Shown here piece after piece: positions 42,067 through 49,850 of a stretch of 64,000 nt of DNA. The DNA is from Planctomicrobium piriforme (GTDB lineage: Bacteria > Planctomycetota > Planctomycetia > Pirellulales > UBA1268), in assembly GCA_945869735.1 (NCBI GenBank), contig CAMBPQ010000008.1, positions 1-64,000 on the forward strand, given 5' to 3'. How positions within the stretch are numbered: the stretch's first letter is position 1; each line of letters begins with the position of its first letter. The notes under the pieces are model-generated. The model searched no databases, had not been told where the DNA came from, and worked only from the letters and a program-made list of their open reading frames with translations. The position numbers and the translations under genes are program-made.

Positions 42067-43446
42067 ATGCTCTTGACCTCCAGCCGCTCCGGCATCCTTT
42101 GCGTGGTCGTGGCGATCGCCACGGTGGTCGCCGCCTTGGCCCATCGACCGGTGTTCGCACAAAGTGCCGCCGGCGTGATGGTCGATGCCAACGGCGTGCT
42201 GCGGACCCGAGCGGTAGCTGACCCTGGACTCGCGGCCGATCGGCAGAAGGCGGCCGTGGCTGCACTGCCGGGCGATCTCCAGAAGCGGGTGCCGCTGCGG
42301 AAGGTGGCTCTCTCGCGGCTCGAGGCGGCTCTCGCCAAGCATGCGGCCGATGGCCGCGGCATTCCCGACGAGATCGAGAAGCTCGCCGGTCTGACCCGCG
42401 TGCAATACATCTTCGTCTATCCCGCCGAAGGCGACACACCCGGTGAGATCGTGCTCGCGGGCCCCGCCGAGCCCTGGATGACCAATGCCGCGGGTCGTGT
42501 CGTCGGCGTCGAAACCGGCAGCCCGACCGTTCTGCTCGAGGATCTCGCCACCGCCATCCGTGCCTTCGCCCCCGGCCAACCGCAGGATCGCCTCGTCGGC
42601 TGCTCCATCGACCCGACGAAGGAGGGCCTGGCCGCGATGCAGGATTTTCTCCGCAAGACCGGCCGGCTCAATCCGCAGGGTGGAACGGATCAGATCATCG
42701 CCGGCATGAAAGAGGCGCTCGGGCCGCAGACGGTGAGCGTGCAGGGTGTGCCCGCGGCGACCCACTTCGCGCAGGTGATGGTGGAGGCCGACTACCGGAT
42801 GAAACTAATCGGTATCGGGCTCGAGCAGCCCCCGGTGAGGATGCCCACGTGGATCGATCTGGCCAGTGCCGGGTCCGTGGCGGCCAACGCCCTGCAACGA
42901 TGGTACTTCGTGCCCGACTACGAGTGCGTGAGAATCGCCGAAGACGACCTCGCGATCGAACTCGTCGGTCGCGGAGTAAAACTCTGTGGTGCCGACGAGG
43001 TGGTCCGCGCCGACGGCACCCGCCTCTCCGCCACCCGGGCCGACAAGCCGAGCAAGACGTTCACCGAGGCGTTCACTCGCGAATACGCGAAGATCGCCGC
43101 CAAGAGCCCGGTCTATGCCCAGCTCCGCACCATGATCGACCTCGTCGTGGCTGCGGCCTACCTGCAGGAGCACGACGCCTACGGCAAGGCGGGCTGGGGC
43201 GCCAAGACGCTCCGTGACGAGAAAGCCTATCCGGTCGAGCGGCTCACGCCACCTGCCCAGGCCGAGACGGCGATCCATGCCGTGTGGCGCAACAATCGGC
43301 TGCTCACGCCAATTGGTGGCGGGGTGACGGTCCATCCGCGGATGGCGCTCGCTGCCCCGAACCTGATCATGGATGAGAAGGGCGAGGTCAACGCCGCCCG
43401 CACCGCCGCCAAGGATCTGCCGGCTGACGCGTGGTATTGGGACTAA
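42067..43446 (+). CDS. exported DUF1598 family protein
   Basis: 459-residue protein with an N-terminal signal peptide (SGILCVVVAIATVVAALAHRPVFAQ). The body matches DUF1598, a family I associate with planctomycetes: YIFVYPAEGDTPGEIVLAGPAEPW, GCSIDPTKEGLAAMQDFL, THFAQVMVEADYRMKLIGIG and QRWYFVPDYECVRIAEDDL. Function unknown; periplasmic or surface location is expected. I start at ATG 42067, which gives the signal peptide; the ORF track's long 5' extension overlaps dnaE in another frame. The gap to dnaE is 121 nt with no terminator visible. Confidence 0.82.
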   Translation: MLLTSSRSGILCVVVAIATVVAALAHRPVFAQSAAGVMVDANGVLRTRAVADPGLAADRQKAAVAALPGDLQKRVPLRKVALSRLEAALAKHAADGRGIPDEIEKLAGLTRVQYIFVYPAEGDTPGEIVLAGPAEPWMTNAAGRVVGVETGSPTVLLEDLATAIRAFAPGQPQDRLVGCSIDPTKEGLAAMQDFLRKTGRLNPQGGTDQIIAGMKEALGPQTVSVQGVPAATHFAQVMVEADYRMKLIGIGLEQPPVRMPTWIDLASAGSVAANALQRWYFVPDYECVRIAEDDLAIELVGRGVKLCGADEVVRADGTRLSATRADKPSKTFTEAFTREYAKIAAKSPVYAQLRTMIDLVVAAAYLQEHDAYGKAGWGAKTLRDEKAYPVERLTPPAQAETAIHAVWRNNRLLTPIGGGVTVHPRMALAAPNLIMDEKGEVNAARTAAKDLPADAWYWD

Positions 43447-43465
43447 CCCCACATACCCGTCGCTC

Positions 43466-44359
43466 CTACTTCTCGACGGGCACGATCAACACGCTGGCGG
43501 CGGCACGTGAGAGCACGGCCTCCGAGGTGCTGCCGAGCAGCCACCGGGTGAGCGCGTCGGTCGGCGTGCGACCGATCACAATAAGGTCGATTCCGTCGGC
43601 CGTGGCCCGCTCCAGAATCTTCTCGCCGGCATTGCCCTGCGACACGATCGGCTTGGCCGAACGGAAGGCGGCCGGGAGCGTCCCGGCAAACGCGGTGAGT
43701 GTGCCCTCGAGCGCCGTCACCTCGCCATCATGCTCTTGTTGCCAGGCCTTCGCGACGGCGGCCGTGTCGGGATCACGGACCCGGTTCTCGAGCCACGACG
43801 GCAGCGGACCGGCGAGCAGCGCCTCGGCGACACCGATCATGGATCCCTCGGTGCTGGCTGGCCAGTGAACGTGGCCGAGTGCCTTCGCAACCGCGGCGGC
43901 GCTGGCCGGATGATGGCAAGCGAGCACCTTGAGCCCGCGGTCCTTTGGCGGCGCCGACCGCACCACGAGCACCGGGAGGCGAGCCCCGTGCACGACGGCG
44001 CGGGAGACGCTGCCGAGGAGGAGCTGTTGCAGTGAGCCGAGGCCCTGGGCGCCGACCACGATCATGTCGGCCTGCCAGGTGGCGGCGGAGTCGAGAATGC
44101 CCAAGGCGGCGGCCGCGTCACTCTGGATAAACTCGGTCCGGGAGGCGACATCGGCCGGGAGCAGATCGCGGGCGTCGGCAAACACGGCCGCCGCGGCACC
44201 ACCGATGATCGACCGCGATCCGTTGGTCACCCGCTTCTCGAGCTCGCGCGGCGAGTAGTAGAGCGCGAACAGATCCGCAACCGGATCACAAATGCCAGCG
44301 GCCATTCGCACCGCGTTGAGCGAGGTCTCCGAACCGTCCACCCCGATGAGCATTCTCAT
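43466..44359 (-). CDS. universal stress protein, tandem UspA domains
   Basis: 297-residue protein with two UspA folds. The first (MRMLIGVDGSETSLNAVRMA ... VVGAQGLGSLQQLLLGSVSRAV) and the second (VLACHHPASAAAVAKALG ... LIVIGRTPTDALTRWLLGS) each end in a G-x2-G-x9-G-S/T type segment used for ATP binding. The first is the better conserved. Tandem Usp proteins are cytoplasmic and accumulate under stress; the ligand here is presumed to be ATP. Convergent with the DUF1598 gene (19-nt gap). Confidence 0.88.
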   Translation of the reverse strand: MRMLIGVDGSETSLNAVRMAAGICDPVADLFALYYSPRELEKRVTNGSRSIIGGAAAAVFADARDLLPADVASRTEFIQSDAAAALGILDSAATWQADMIVVGAQGLGSLQQLLLGSVSRAVVHGARLPVLVVRSAPPKDRGLKVLACHHPASAAAVAKALGHVHWPASTEGSMIGVAEALLAGPLPSWLENRVRDPDTAAVAKAWQQEHDGEVTALEGTLTAFAGTLPAAFRSAKPIVSQGNAGEKILERATADGIDLIVIGRTPTDALTRWLLGSTSEAVLSRAAASVLIVPVEK

Positions 44360-44416
44360 TGCGATCTCTCCACGTGTGTGGGCTGCTGTTTGAAATCCAG
44401 GTTCATTCTCAACGAA

Positions 44417-45433
44417 TTATCCCAGCCAGACTTTTGCCGGTTCGCCCGGCACCTCGCGCACAAGCCGCGGCACCGCGTAGCCCGGGAGCGAGTCCCGCAG
44501 TTGCCGATGGAGGTGGAGGGCCTGTGGTTCCGGCACGTCGAAGTGCGCGGCCCCACGGACACGGTCGAGCAAATGAAGATAGTACGGTACCACGCCAAGT
44601 TCGACGAGTCGCTCCGATAGCGACCGCAGCACGGCCGCGGAGTCGTTCACACCAGACAGCAAGACAGTCTGGTTGAGAACCACCGCCGGCGTGGAGGCCA
44701 GTCGGCGGACCGCATCGGCGACCGACCCGTCGAGTTCGGCCGGGTGGTTGGCATGCAGGACGACGACTTTGGCCAGCCGAGAGGCACCGAGCACAGCCAC
44801 CAGGTCCGCCGTAATCCGTGACGGCAGCACGACGGGCAGGCGGGTGTGTATCCGTAGCCGACGGAGGTGCGGCATGGCGTCGAGACGGGCGATCACGCCG
44901 TGTAGGAAGGCGTCGTCGGCGAGCAGCGGGTCGCCGCCCGAGAGAATCACCTCGGTGATCGATGCGTCGGCGGCGATCGCGGCCAGCCCCTCGTTGACGC
45001 CGCGACGGGTGGCGCCGCTGGCCGCGTAGGGAAACTCACGGCGAAAGCAGTAGCGACAGTTCACAGCACAGCCGCCGGTCAGGAGCAGCAGCGCACGGCC
45101 GGCATATTTCTTGACGAGACCGGGGGCCGCAAGCGCCGCAGCCTCGTCGAGTGGATCGGCGGAGAAACCCTCGGCGTCGATCGTCTCCGCCCGCTGCGGC
45201 AGAATCTGAAGCAGCAGCGGATCGCGGGCGTCGCCGTGTCGCATGCGGGCAGCGAAGGCCCGCGGCACAAGCAGCGAAAATCCCCCCGCCGACGCCCGTG
45301 CCTCGGTGGCATGCCCGGGGTCGAGCCCGAGCATGCGGCAGAGTTCGTCTGGGTCGCGAATGGCGTCGGCCAGTTCTCGCTGCCATCCAGGGGCAACGCC
45401 GGTCGAGTCGCGCTTGAGTGTGGCGGTAGGCAT
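44417..45433 (-). CDS. epmB: EF-P beta-lysylation protein (radical SAM lysine 2,3-aminomutase)
   Basis: 338-residue radical SAM/PLP enzyme of the KamA-YjeK group, which makes (R)-beta-lysine for attachment to elongation factor P. The iron-sulfur motif is GGCAVNCRYCFRREFPY, followed by VILSGGDPLL and LRIHTRLPVVLPSRI. The PLP-lysine and C-terminal segments (YYLHLLDRVRGAAHFDVP) match the short EpmB type. Placement next to efp, divergently transcribed, strongly supports this role over catabolic lysine aminomutase. The ligase EpmA is not in the window. Start chosen at ATG 45433. Confidence 0.9.
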   Translation of the reverse strand: MPTATLKRDSTGVAPGWQRELADAIRDPDELCRMLGLDPGHATEARASAGGFSLLVPRAFAARMRHGDARDPLLLQILPQRAETIDAEGFSADPLDEAAALAAPGLVKKYAGRALLLLTGGCAVNCRYCFRREFPYAASGATRRGVNEGLAAIAADASITEVILSGGDPLLADDAFLHGVIARLDAMPHLRRLRIHTRLPVVLPSRITADLVAVLGASRLAKVVVLHANHPAELDGSVADAVRRLASTPAVVLNQTVLLSGVNDSAAVLRSLSERLVELGVVPYYLHLLDRVRGAAHFDVPEPQALHLHRQLRDSLPGYAVPRLVREVPGEPAKVWLG

Positions 45434-45552
45434 CGGGAGCGGACGGCGGAAGTTGACAGGTCGGGGCGGTGCGGCCACTCTGGACGACCCGTAAGAATAC
45501 GGGCGTTAGACCCGGAAGCGAAAGCGGCCATCCACAGGAGCGTCGAGCAGCA

Positions 45553-46122
45553 GTGGCATCCTACAACACGAGCGAGTTCAAGAAGGGTCTCAAGGTCCAG
45601 ATCGATGGCGACCCATACATCATGATCGAGTGCAACTTCGTGAAGCCGGGCAAGGGGCAGGCACTCTACAAGTGCAAACTGCGGAACCTGCTGCGCAACA
45701 CCGTCCTTGACCGCACCTACAAGAGCGGCGACTCGCTCGACACAGCCGACATTGCCACGATCGAGGCGCAGTTCCTCTACAAGCAGGGCGAGCAGTTCGT
45801 GTTTATGGACAACGCCAACTACGAGCAGTACGAACTCACCAAGGAGCAGGTCGACGACTCCTGGAAGTGGATCAAGGAGGGCACGGTCTGCGCGATGCTG
45901 CTCTACAACAGCAATCCGATCTCGATCGAGCCGCCAAACCACATGGTGCTCAAGGTCGAGTACGCCGAACCGGCGATGCGGGGCAACACGGCGACGAACC
46001 TCACCAAGACGGTGAAGTTGGAGACGGGCGCCGACGTGATCGTGCCGGCGTTCATCGAGCAGGGCGACCAGATCAAGGTCGACACCCGGACCGGTGAGTA
46101 TCTCGAGCGCGTGAAGGCCTGA
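45553..46122 (+). CDS. efp: elongation factor P
   Basis: 189-residue EF-P, which relieves ribosome stalling at polyproline. The tRNA-mimic fold has three OB-like domains: the KOW-like N-terminal domain (SYNTSEFKKGLKVQIDG) with the modified lysine loop VKPGKGQALYK, the middle domain (TYKSGDSLDTADI) and the C-terminal S1-like domain (ETGADVIVPAFIEQGDQIKV). The start is GTG 45553, preceded by AGGAG; the 28 codons upstream are not coding. The lysine of PGKGQ is the beta-lysylation target, consistent with epmB next door. The REPIN cluster follows within 8 nt of the stop. Confidence 0.95.
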   Translation: MASYNTSEFKKGLKVQIDGDPYIMIECNFVKPGKGQALYKCKLRNLLRNTVLDRTYKSGDSLDTADIATIEAQFLYKQGEQFVFMDNANYEQYELTKEQVDDSWKWIKEGTVCAMLLYNSNPISIEPPNHMVLKVEYAEPAMRGNTATNLTKTVKLETGADVIVPAFIEQGDQIKVDTRTGEYLERVKA

Positions 46123-46129
46123 TGCGGGG

Positions 46130-46349
46130 CGTATTCCCCGCGCACGCGCTTGGGGCTTCCTGGCAGGAGGCGGGCGTACGGCTCACGCGGTGACGCTTCC
46201 TGGCCGCAAGAAGCCCGGAGCGCGAGCGATGGGTAGACGGGTGGCGACCGAGATGATCGCGCGGAGCCGAGTGGGATTCGGGGCGTCTACCCCGCGCTTG
46301 CGCTTGGGGCTTCCTGGCGGGAGGCCGACGGGGATGCGGGTGGCGACCG
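46130..46349 (-). repeat. REPIN-like cluster, four half-sites
   Basis: Half-site 1 (TTCCCCGCGCACGCGCTTGG...), then CTTCCTGGCCGCAAGAAGCC leading into half-site 2 (CCGGAGCGCGAGCGATGGGT), linker, half-site 1 (CCCCGCGCTTGCGCTTGGGG) and a degenerate half-site 2. It fills the convergent gap between efp and the Rrf2 gene. Confidence 0.82.
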
Positions 46350-46382
46350 TCGTGATCGCCCACTGCGTGTTCGGCCTTGCTG

Positions 46383-46820
46383 TCAGATGTAATACATCGC
46401 GTCGGTGGCGGAGCGGCATCGTCCCGCGAGGTCAGCGAGCGTGACGCCGCTGAGCGCCTCCGACTCGGCCTCTGCGGCCTCGTGCCATGCCGCCGCGAGC
46501 ACGGCCGCGGTCCGTGATCGCCGGGCGAGCGCGGCCGTAACCGGGGCCGCCGCGTCACCCGGGCCATCTACGGCGCGGCGAATGTCGTCGAGTGTGATCG
46601 TTTCCGGGGGCCGGGCGAGCCGATATCCGCCGGCGGCGCCCCGGGTACTCGCCACGATGCCGGCCGCCTTCATTTGCAGAAGGATGTGCACGAGGAATCT
46701 CGCGGGCACGCCCTGCGCTTCGCAGATCGCCCTGATCCGCACCGGCTCGACGGCGTCGCTGCGTCGCGCCAACTCGACCGCAGCCATCGCGGCATACTCG
46801 GTTTTCGCAGACAGGCGCAT
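46383..46820 (-). CDS. Rrf2 family transcriptional regulator, no Fe-S cysteines
   Basis: 145-residue winged-helix regulator. MRLSAKTEYAAMAAVELARR is the typical Rrf2 start, and the helix-turn-helix follows (IRAICEAQGVPARFLVHILLQMK, GIVASTRGAAGGYRLARPPE). The three-cysteine cluster that ligates iron-sulfur in IscR/NsrR is missing, as in CymR. It lies 16 nt downstream of cysH on the same strand, so control of sulfur assimilation, CymR-like, is the natural guess. Confidence 0.85.
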   Translation of the reverse strand: MRLSAKTEYAAMAAVELARRSDAVEPVRIRAICEAQGVPARFLVHILLQMKAAGIVASTRGAAGGYRLARPPETITLDDIRRAVDGPGDAAAPVTAALARRSRTAAVLAAAWHEAAEAESEALSGVTLADLAGRCRSATDAMYYI

Positions 46821-46836
46821 GGCAGGCCTCGCGGGT

Positions 46837-47574
46837 TCAGCGGGAATGGAGTCCGCACTCGGTCTTCACGGAGCCGCTCCAGCGGCCGGCGCGCTCGTCC
46901 TCGCCCGCGGTCACGGCCCGCGTGCAGGGCACACAGCCGATGCTCACGTAGCCCTTGTCGTGGAGCGGGTTGTAGGGCACGTTGTCGCGGATGATCGCAT
47001 CCCAGACGCTGGCCTTCGTGAAGTTTGCCAGGGGTGAAATCTTCACCACCCCAAACTTGTGGTCCCAGCCCACGAGCGGCGCAGCCGCCCGGTCGGGGCT
47101 TTGGTCGCGGCGGATGCCGCTCATCCAGGCGGTGTAGTTCACGAGCACACGCTTCACGACCGCGAGTTTCCGATCGGCGCAGCAACGGTCGGGGTCGGTG
47201 CGGTAGAGCGGTCCCCCGTGCTGCCGCTCATACTCGTCGACATCGGTTTCGGGCCGCGCGAGGACGACCTCGATGCCATATCGCTTCGCGATCCGGTCGC
47301 GGAGAGCGAGCGTCTCCGGAAACTGGTAGCCGGTGTCGAGATTGAAGACGTAGGTCTGCGGGGCGATCGCCGCGAGCCAGTGGATGATCAGGCAGCCCTC
47401 CGGCCCGAAGGCCGTGGCCATGGTGAGTTTGTCGCCAAACCGACCGACAGCCCAGCGGATGATCTCCTCGGGAGTCGCCGATTCGAGCGACCGGCTGGCC
47501 CGGGCGAGCTCCTCGCGGATCGCGTCCGACACCCCGTCCGGTTTCAGTTCCGCCGCAGCGGTCGTGGCAGTCAT
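46837..47574 (-). CDS. cysH: adenylylsulfate/PAPS reductase (Fe-S type)
   Basis: 245-residue PP-loop-fold reductase of assimilatory sulfate reduction, turning APS (or PAPS) into sulfite. RFGDKLTMATAFGPEGCLII replaces the SGGxDS loop, VFNLDTGYQFPETL and the ARPE block follow. Cysteines CC in DPDRCCADRKL and CxxC in IGCVPCTRAV are the four ligands of the 4Fe-4S cluster that mark the APS-using type. The nucleophilic Cys is in the C-terminal KTECGLHSR. First gene of the cysH-rrf2 operon. An inverted TTGC-N9-GCAA sits 19-35 nt upstream of the ATG. Confidence 0.9.
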   Translation of the reverse strand: MTATTAAAELKPDGVSDAIREELARASRSLESATPEEIIRWAVGRFGDKLTMATAFGPEGCLIIHWLAAIAPQTYVFNLDTGYQFPETLALRDRIAKRYGIEVVLARPETDVDEYERQHGGPLYRTDPDRCCADRKLAVVKRVLVNYTAWMSGIRRDQSPDRAAAPLVGWDHKFGVVKISPLANFTKASVWDAIIRDNVPYNPLHDKGYVSIGCVPCTRAVTAGEDERAGRWSGSVKTECGLHSR

Positions 47575-47592
47575 ATCCGAATCCTTACCACG

Positions 47593-47609
47593 TTGCTCAA
47601 CTATTGCAA
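47593..47609. promoter_or_regulatory. possible operator upstream of cysH
   Basis: TTGC-N9-GCAA inverted repeat (TTGCTCAACTATTGCAA) in an AT-rich pocket 19 nt before the cysH ATG. It may be a site for the adjacent Rrf2 regulator; the symmetry is short and this is inference. Confidence 0.3.
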
Positions 47610-47773
47610 GATTCGCCCGTCGGGATTTTCAATCGGCCATCCCGCTGGCCGGCACGCATCCGGTCCTGCACGACCCGCAGGGTTTCACAGGCCTGCCCGG
47701 TCTCTACGCTGCCCCCTGCCCATCCTCGGGGAAAACCTCACAATCTCGTCCTCACCCGCGAGGAACAGGGCTC

Positions 47774-49243
47774 ATGGCACGCAACGTGGCGTTGGCGGTC
47801 GATTTAGGCGCTTCGAGCGGACGGATCGTGTCCGGCAGTTTCGACGGCCGGCTGCTCGAACTCGAAGAACTTCACCGGTTCGAGAACGGGCCAGTGTCGA
47901 TGGGCGGCCAACTCGTCTGGGACCTGCCGCGGCTGTGGCAGGAGGTGGTCACCGGTCTCCGGGCGTCCGTGGATCGCCACGGCCGCTCGATCTCCACCGT
48001 GGGAGTCGATACCTGGGGAGTCGACTTCTCGTTCCTCGGCGCCGATGGGGCCCTCCTCGCCAATCCGGTCTGCTACCGCGACTCGCGCACTCGTGGCCTG
48101 CTGGCCGCTGCTGAGAAGATCGTGCCGCGCGCCGACATCTTCGCCGCCACCGGCCTGCAGTTCATGGAAATCAACTCGCTCTACCAGTTTCTGGCGCTCA
48201 AGGAGTCGAAGTCGAGTGTGCTTGCGGCCGCCGAGCGGATGCTGATGATCCCTGATCTTTTTCACTGGCTGCTGTCGGGCGAACGGTCCAACGAGCGGAC
48301 CAACGCCTCGACCACGCAGTGCTACGACCCACAGAGCAGCGACTGGGCATTCGGAATGCTCGAGCGTTTTGGTCTGCCGCGGGGTGTATTTGGCCCGCTC
48401 ACCGACCCCGGGACGAATCTCGGCGGCCTGCGGCCCGACGTCGCCGCAGAGACGGGGCTCACCGGCGTTCGCGTGATCGTCCCCGGCACCCATGACACGG
48501 CGAGTGCCGTGGCCGCCGTCCCTGCGACCGAACCGCCGAGCGCACGACCCGACTGGTGCTACGTGAGCCTGGGCACGTGGGCCCTGGTTGGTGCCGAACT
48601 CGACCGGCCGCTGGTCACGGCCGAATGCCTGGCCCGCAACTTCACCAACGAGGGCGGCGTCGGGGGCACGACCCGACTCCTCAAAAACGTCTGCGGCCTG
48701 TGGCTCGTCCAACAATGCCGGGCGGCATGGCAGCGGGCCGGCAAGGGCTGGACCTGGGAACAGCTCACGGCGCTAGCGGCAGAGGCGCCGCCGCTGGTCA
48801 CGCTCGTCGACCCCAACCATCCGTCGCTCGTGGCTCCGGCCGATATGCCGGAGGCGATCCGGGCGCTGGCCAAGGCGACCGGGGAGCCGGTGCCCGAGTC
48901 GACGGCCGCCGTGGTCCGCACGGCGCTCGAGAGCGTCGCTATGGCGGTGCGGCGAACTCTGGCCGAACTCGATACGCTTCTCGGCCGCCGGGTGTCCCGC
49001 GTGCACATCGTGGGCGGCGGGGTGAAAAACACGCTCCTCTGCCAGATGATCGCCGATGCGACGGCTCGGCCGGTCGTCGCGGGCCCGGTGGAGGCCACCG
49101 CGATCGGCAATCTGCTTGTGCAACTGGCAGGCCGTGGGGGCACGGCCGATTTGCGGGCGCTGCGGACGATCGTCCGCGACAGCTTCGAGCCGGCCTACTA
49201 CGAGCCCAAAGAGGCCGCTCGGTGGAACGACCGCCTCGGCTGA
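47774..49243 (+). CDS. rhaB: rhamnulokinase-like FGGY sugar kinase
   Basis: 489-residue ATP-dependent carbohydrate kinase. NVALAVDLGASSGRIVSGS is the first phosphate loop, VGVDTWGVDFSFLG and FMEINSLYQFLAL are typical of rhamnulokinases, GTHDTASAVAAVP the catalytic Asp region, and HIVGGGVKNTLLCQMIADA the ATP-site motif. It would phosphorylate L-rhamnulose in rhamnose use. No rhamnose isomerase or aldolase adjoins it here. Start ATG 47774 has GAGGAA about 10 nt upstream. It is convergent with a zinc-ribbon gene across a REPIN. Confidence 0.88.
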   Translation: MARNVALAVDLGASSGRIVSGSFDGRLLELEELHRFENGPVSMGGQLVWDLPRLWQEVVTGLRASVDRHGRSISTVGVDTWGVDFSFLGADGALLANPVCYRDSRTRGLLAAAEKIVPRADIFAATGLQFMEINSLYQFLALKESKSSVLAAAERMLMIPDLFHWLLSGERSNERTNASTTQCYDPQSSDWAFGMLERFGLPRGVFGPLTDPGTNLGGLRPDVAAETGLTGVRVIVPGTHDTASAVAAVPATEPPSARPDWCYVSLGTWALVGAELDRPLVTAECLARNFTNEGGVGGTTRLLKNVCGLWLVQQCRAAWQRAGKGWTWEQLTALAAEAPPLVTLVDPNHPSLVAPADMPEAIRALAKATGEPVPESTAAVVRTALESVAMAVRRTLAELDTLLGRRVSRVHIVGGGVKNTLLCQMIADATARPVVAGPVEATAIGNLLVQLAGRGGTADLRALRTIVRDSFEPAYYEPKEAARWNDRLG

Positions 49244-49251
49244 CGCGGTCG

Positions 49252-49412
49252 AGGCCGTATTCCCCGCGCTCGCGCTTGGGGCTTCCTGACGGGAGGCGGT
49301 GCCCCCAAAAAGCCCGAAGCGCAAGCGCCGGGAATACGGGTGGTGACCGTGTTGGCGGCGCGGAACGAGACGAGGTCGGGAGCGTATTCCCCGCGCAGCC
49401 CCACCCGAAGCG
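49252..49412 (-). repeat. REPIN-like repeat, three half-sites
   Basis: Half-site 1 (TTCCCCGCGCTCGCGCTTGG, GGCTTCCTGACGGGAGGC), half-site 2 (AAAAAGCCCGAAGCGCAAGC, GCCGGGAATACGGGTGG), linker and a degenerate third piece (TTCCCCGCGCAGCCCCACCC). Convergent gap between rhaB and the zinc-ribbon gene. Confidence 0.8.
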
Positions 49413-49417
49413 CGAAC

Positions 49418-49807
49418 TCACTTCTGCGGCTGGAACAACTGCGGATTCATGCTGAGCACGACCATCACCACGAATGACAGGATGACGATCACGCCCGCGA
49501 TGACTGCCCGGTGAAGCCAGACCTGCGACTGACGGGCATCGGTCTCCTCCTGACGCTGCTTTTGCGCCTTGCGATATTCGAGACTGTCGGTCGCCCGGAG
49601 CACGAATGGCTCGTTGCACTGCGGACAGACCATCTCACGCCCCAGCCACTCGTCCCGCGCCGTGAGCACGTGGCCTCTGGGGCAGGGAATCCGGTAGGTC
49701 TTTTCGCTCGCGGCCGCAGGCGTGCGACAGATCGGACACACGACCGTCGTGCCCTCTTGCACGCCCGGGCCTTGGTATCCGCAGGAGCAAGCGACGTTTC
49801 CACTCAT
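49418..49807 (-). CDS. zinc-ribbon protein with C-terminal membrane anchor
   Basis: 129-residue protein. Three Cys clusters (MSGNVACSCGYQGPG, VVCPICRTP, and IPCPRGHVLTARDEWLGREMVCPQC) form zinc ribbons in the first ~80 residues. A single membrane helix (AVIAGVIVILSFVVMVVLSM) near the end anchors it. Tail-anchored zinc-ribbon proteins like this are common in planctomycetes; a role in membrane-linked binding is guessed only. Start chosen at ATG 49807. It lies 43 nt downstream of the ABC exporter, same strand. Confidence 0.72.
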   Translation of the reverse strand: MSGNVACSCGYQGPGVQEGTTVVCPICRTPAAASEKTYRIPCPRGHVLTARDEWLGREMVCPQCNEPFVLRATDSLEYRKAQKQRQEETDARQSQVWLHRAVIAGVIVILSFVVMVVLSMNPQLFQPQK

Positions 49808-49850
49808 GAACACGATTCTATCACTGAGCGGCCCGATCTGGCGAAAGGGG

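Noticed and set aside
47582-47609. TTGCAA-N16-TAAGGA as a cysH promoter
   Set aside because: The -10-like box overlaps the AGGA ribosome site of cysH, so it is more likely not a promoter; only the inverted repeat was kept, at low confidence.
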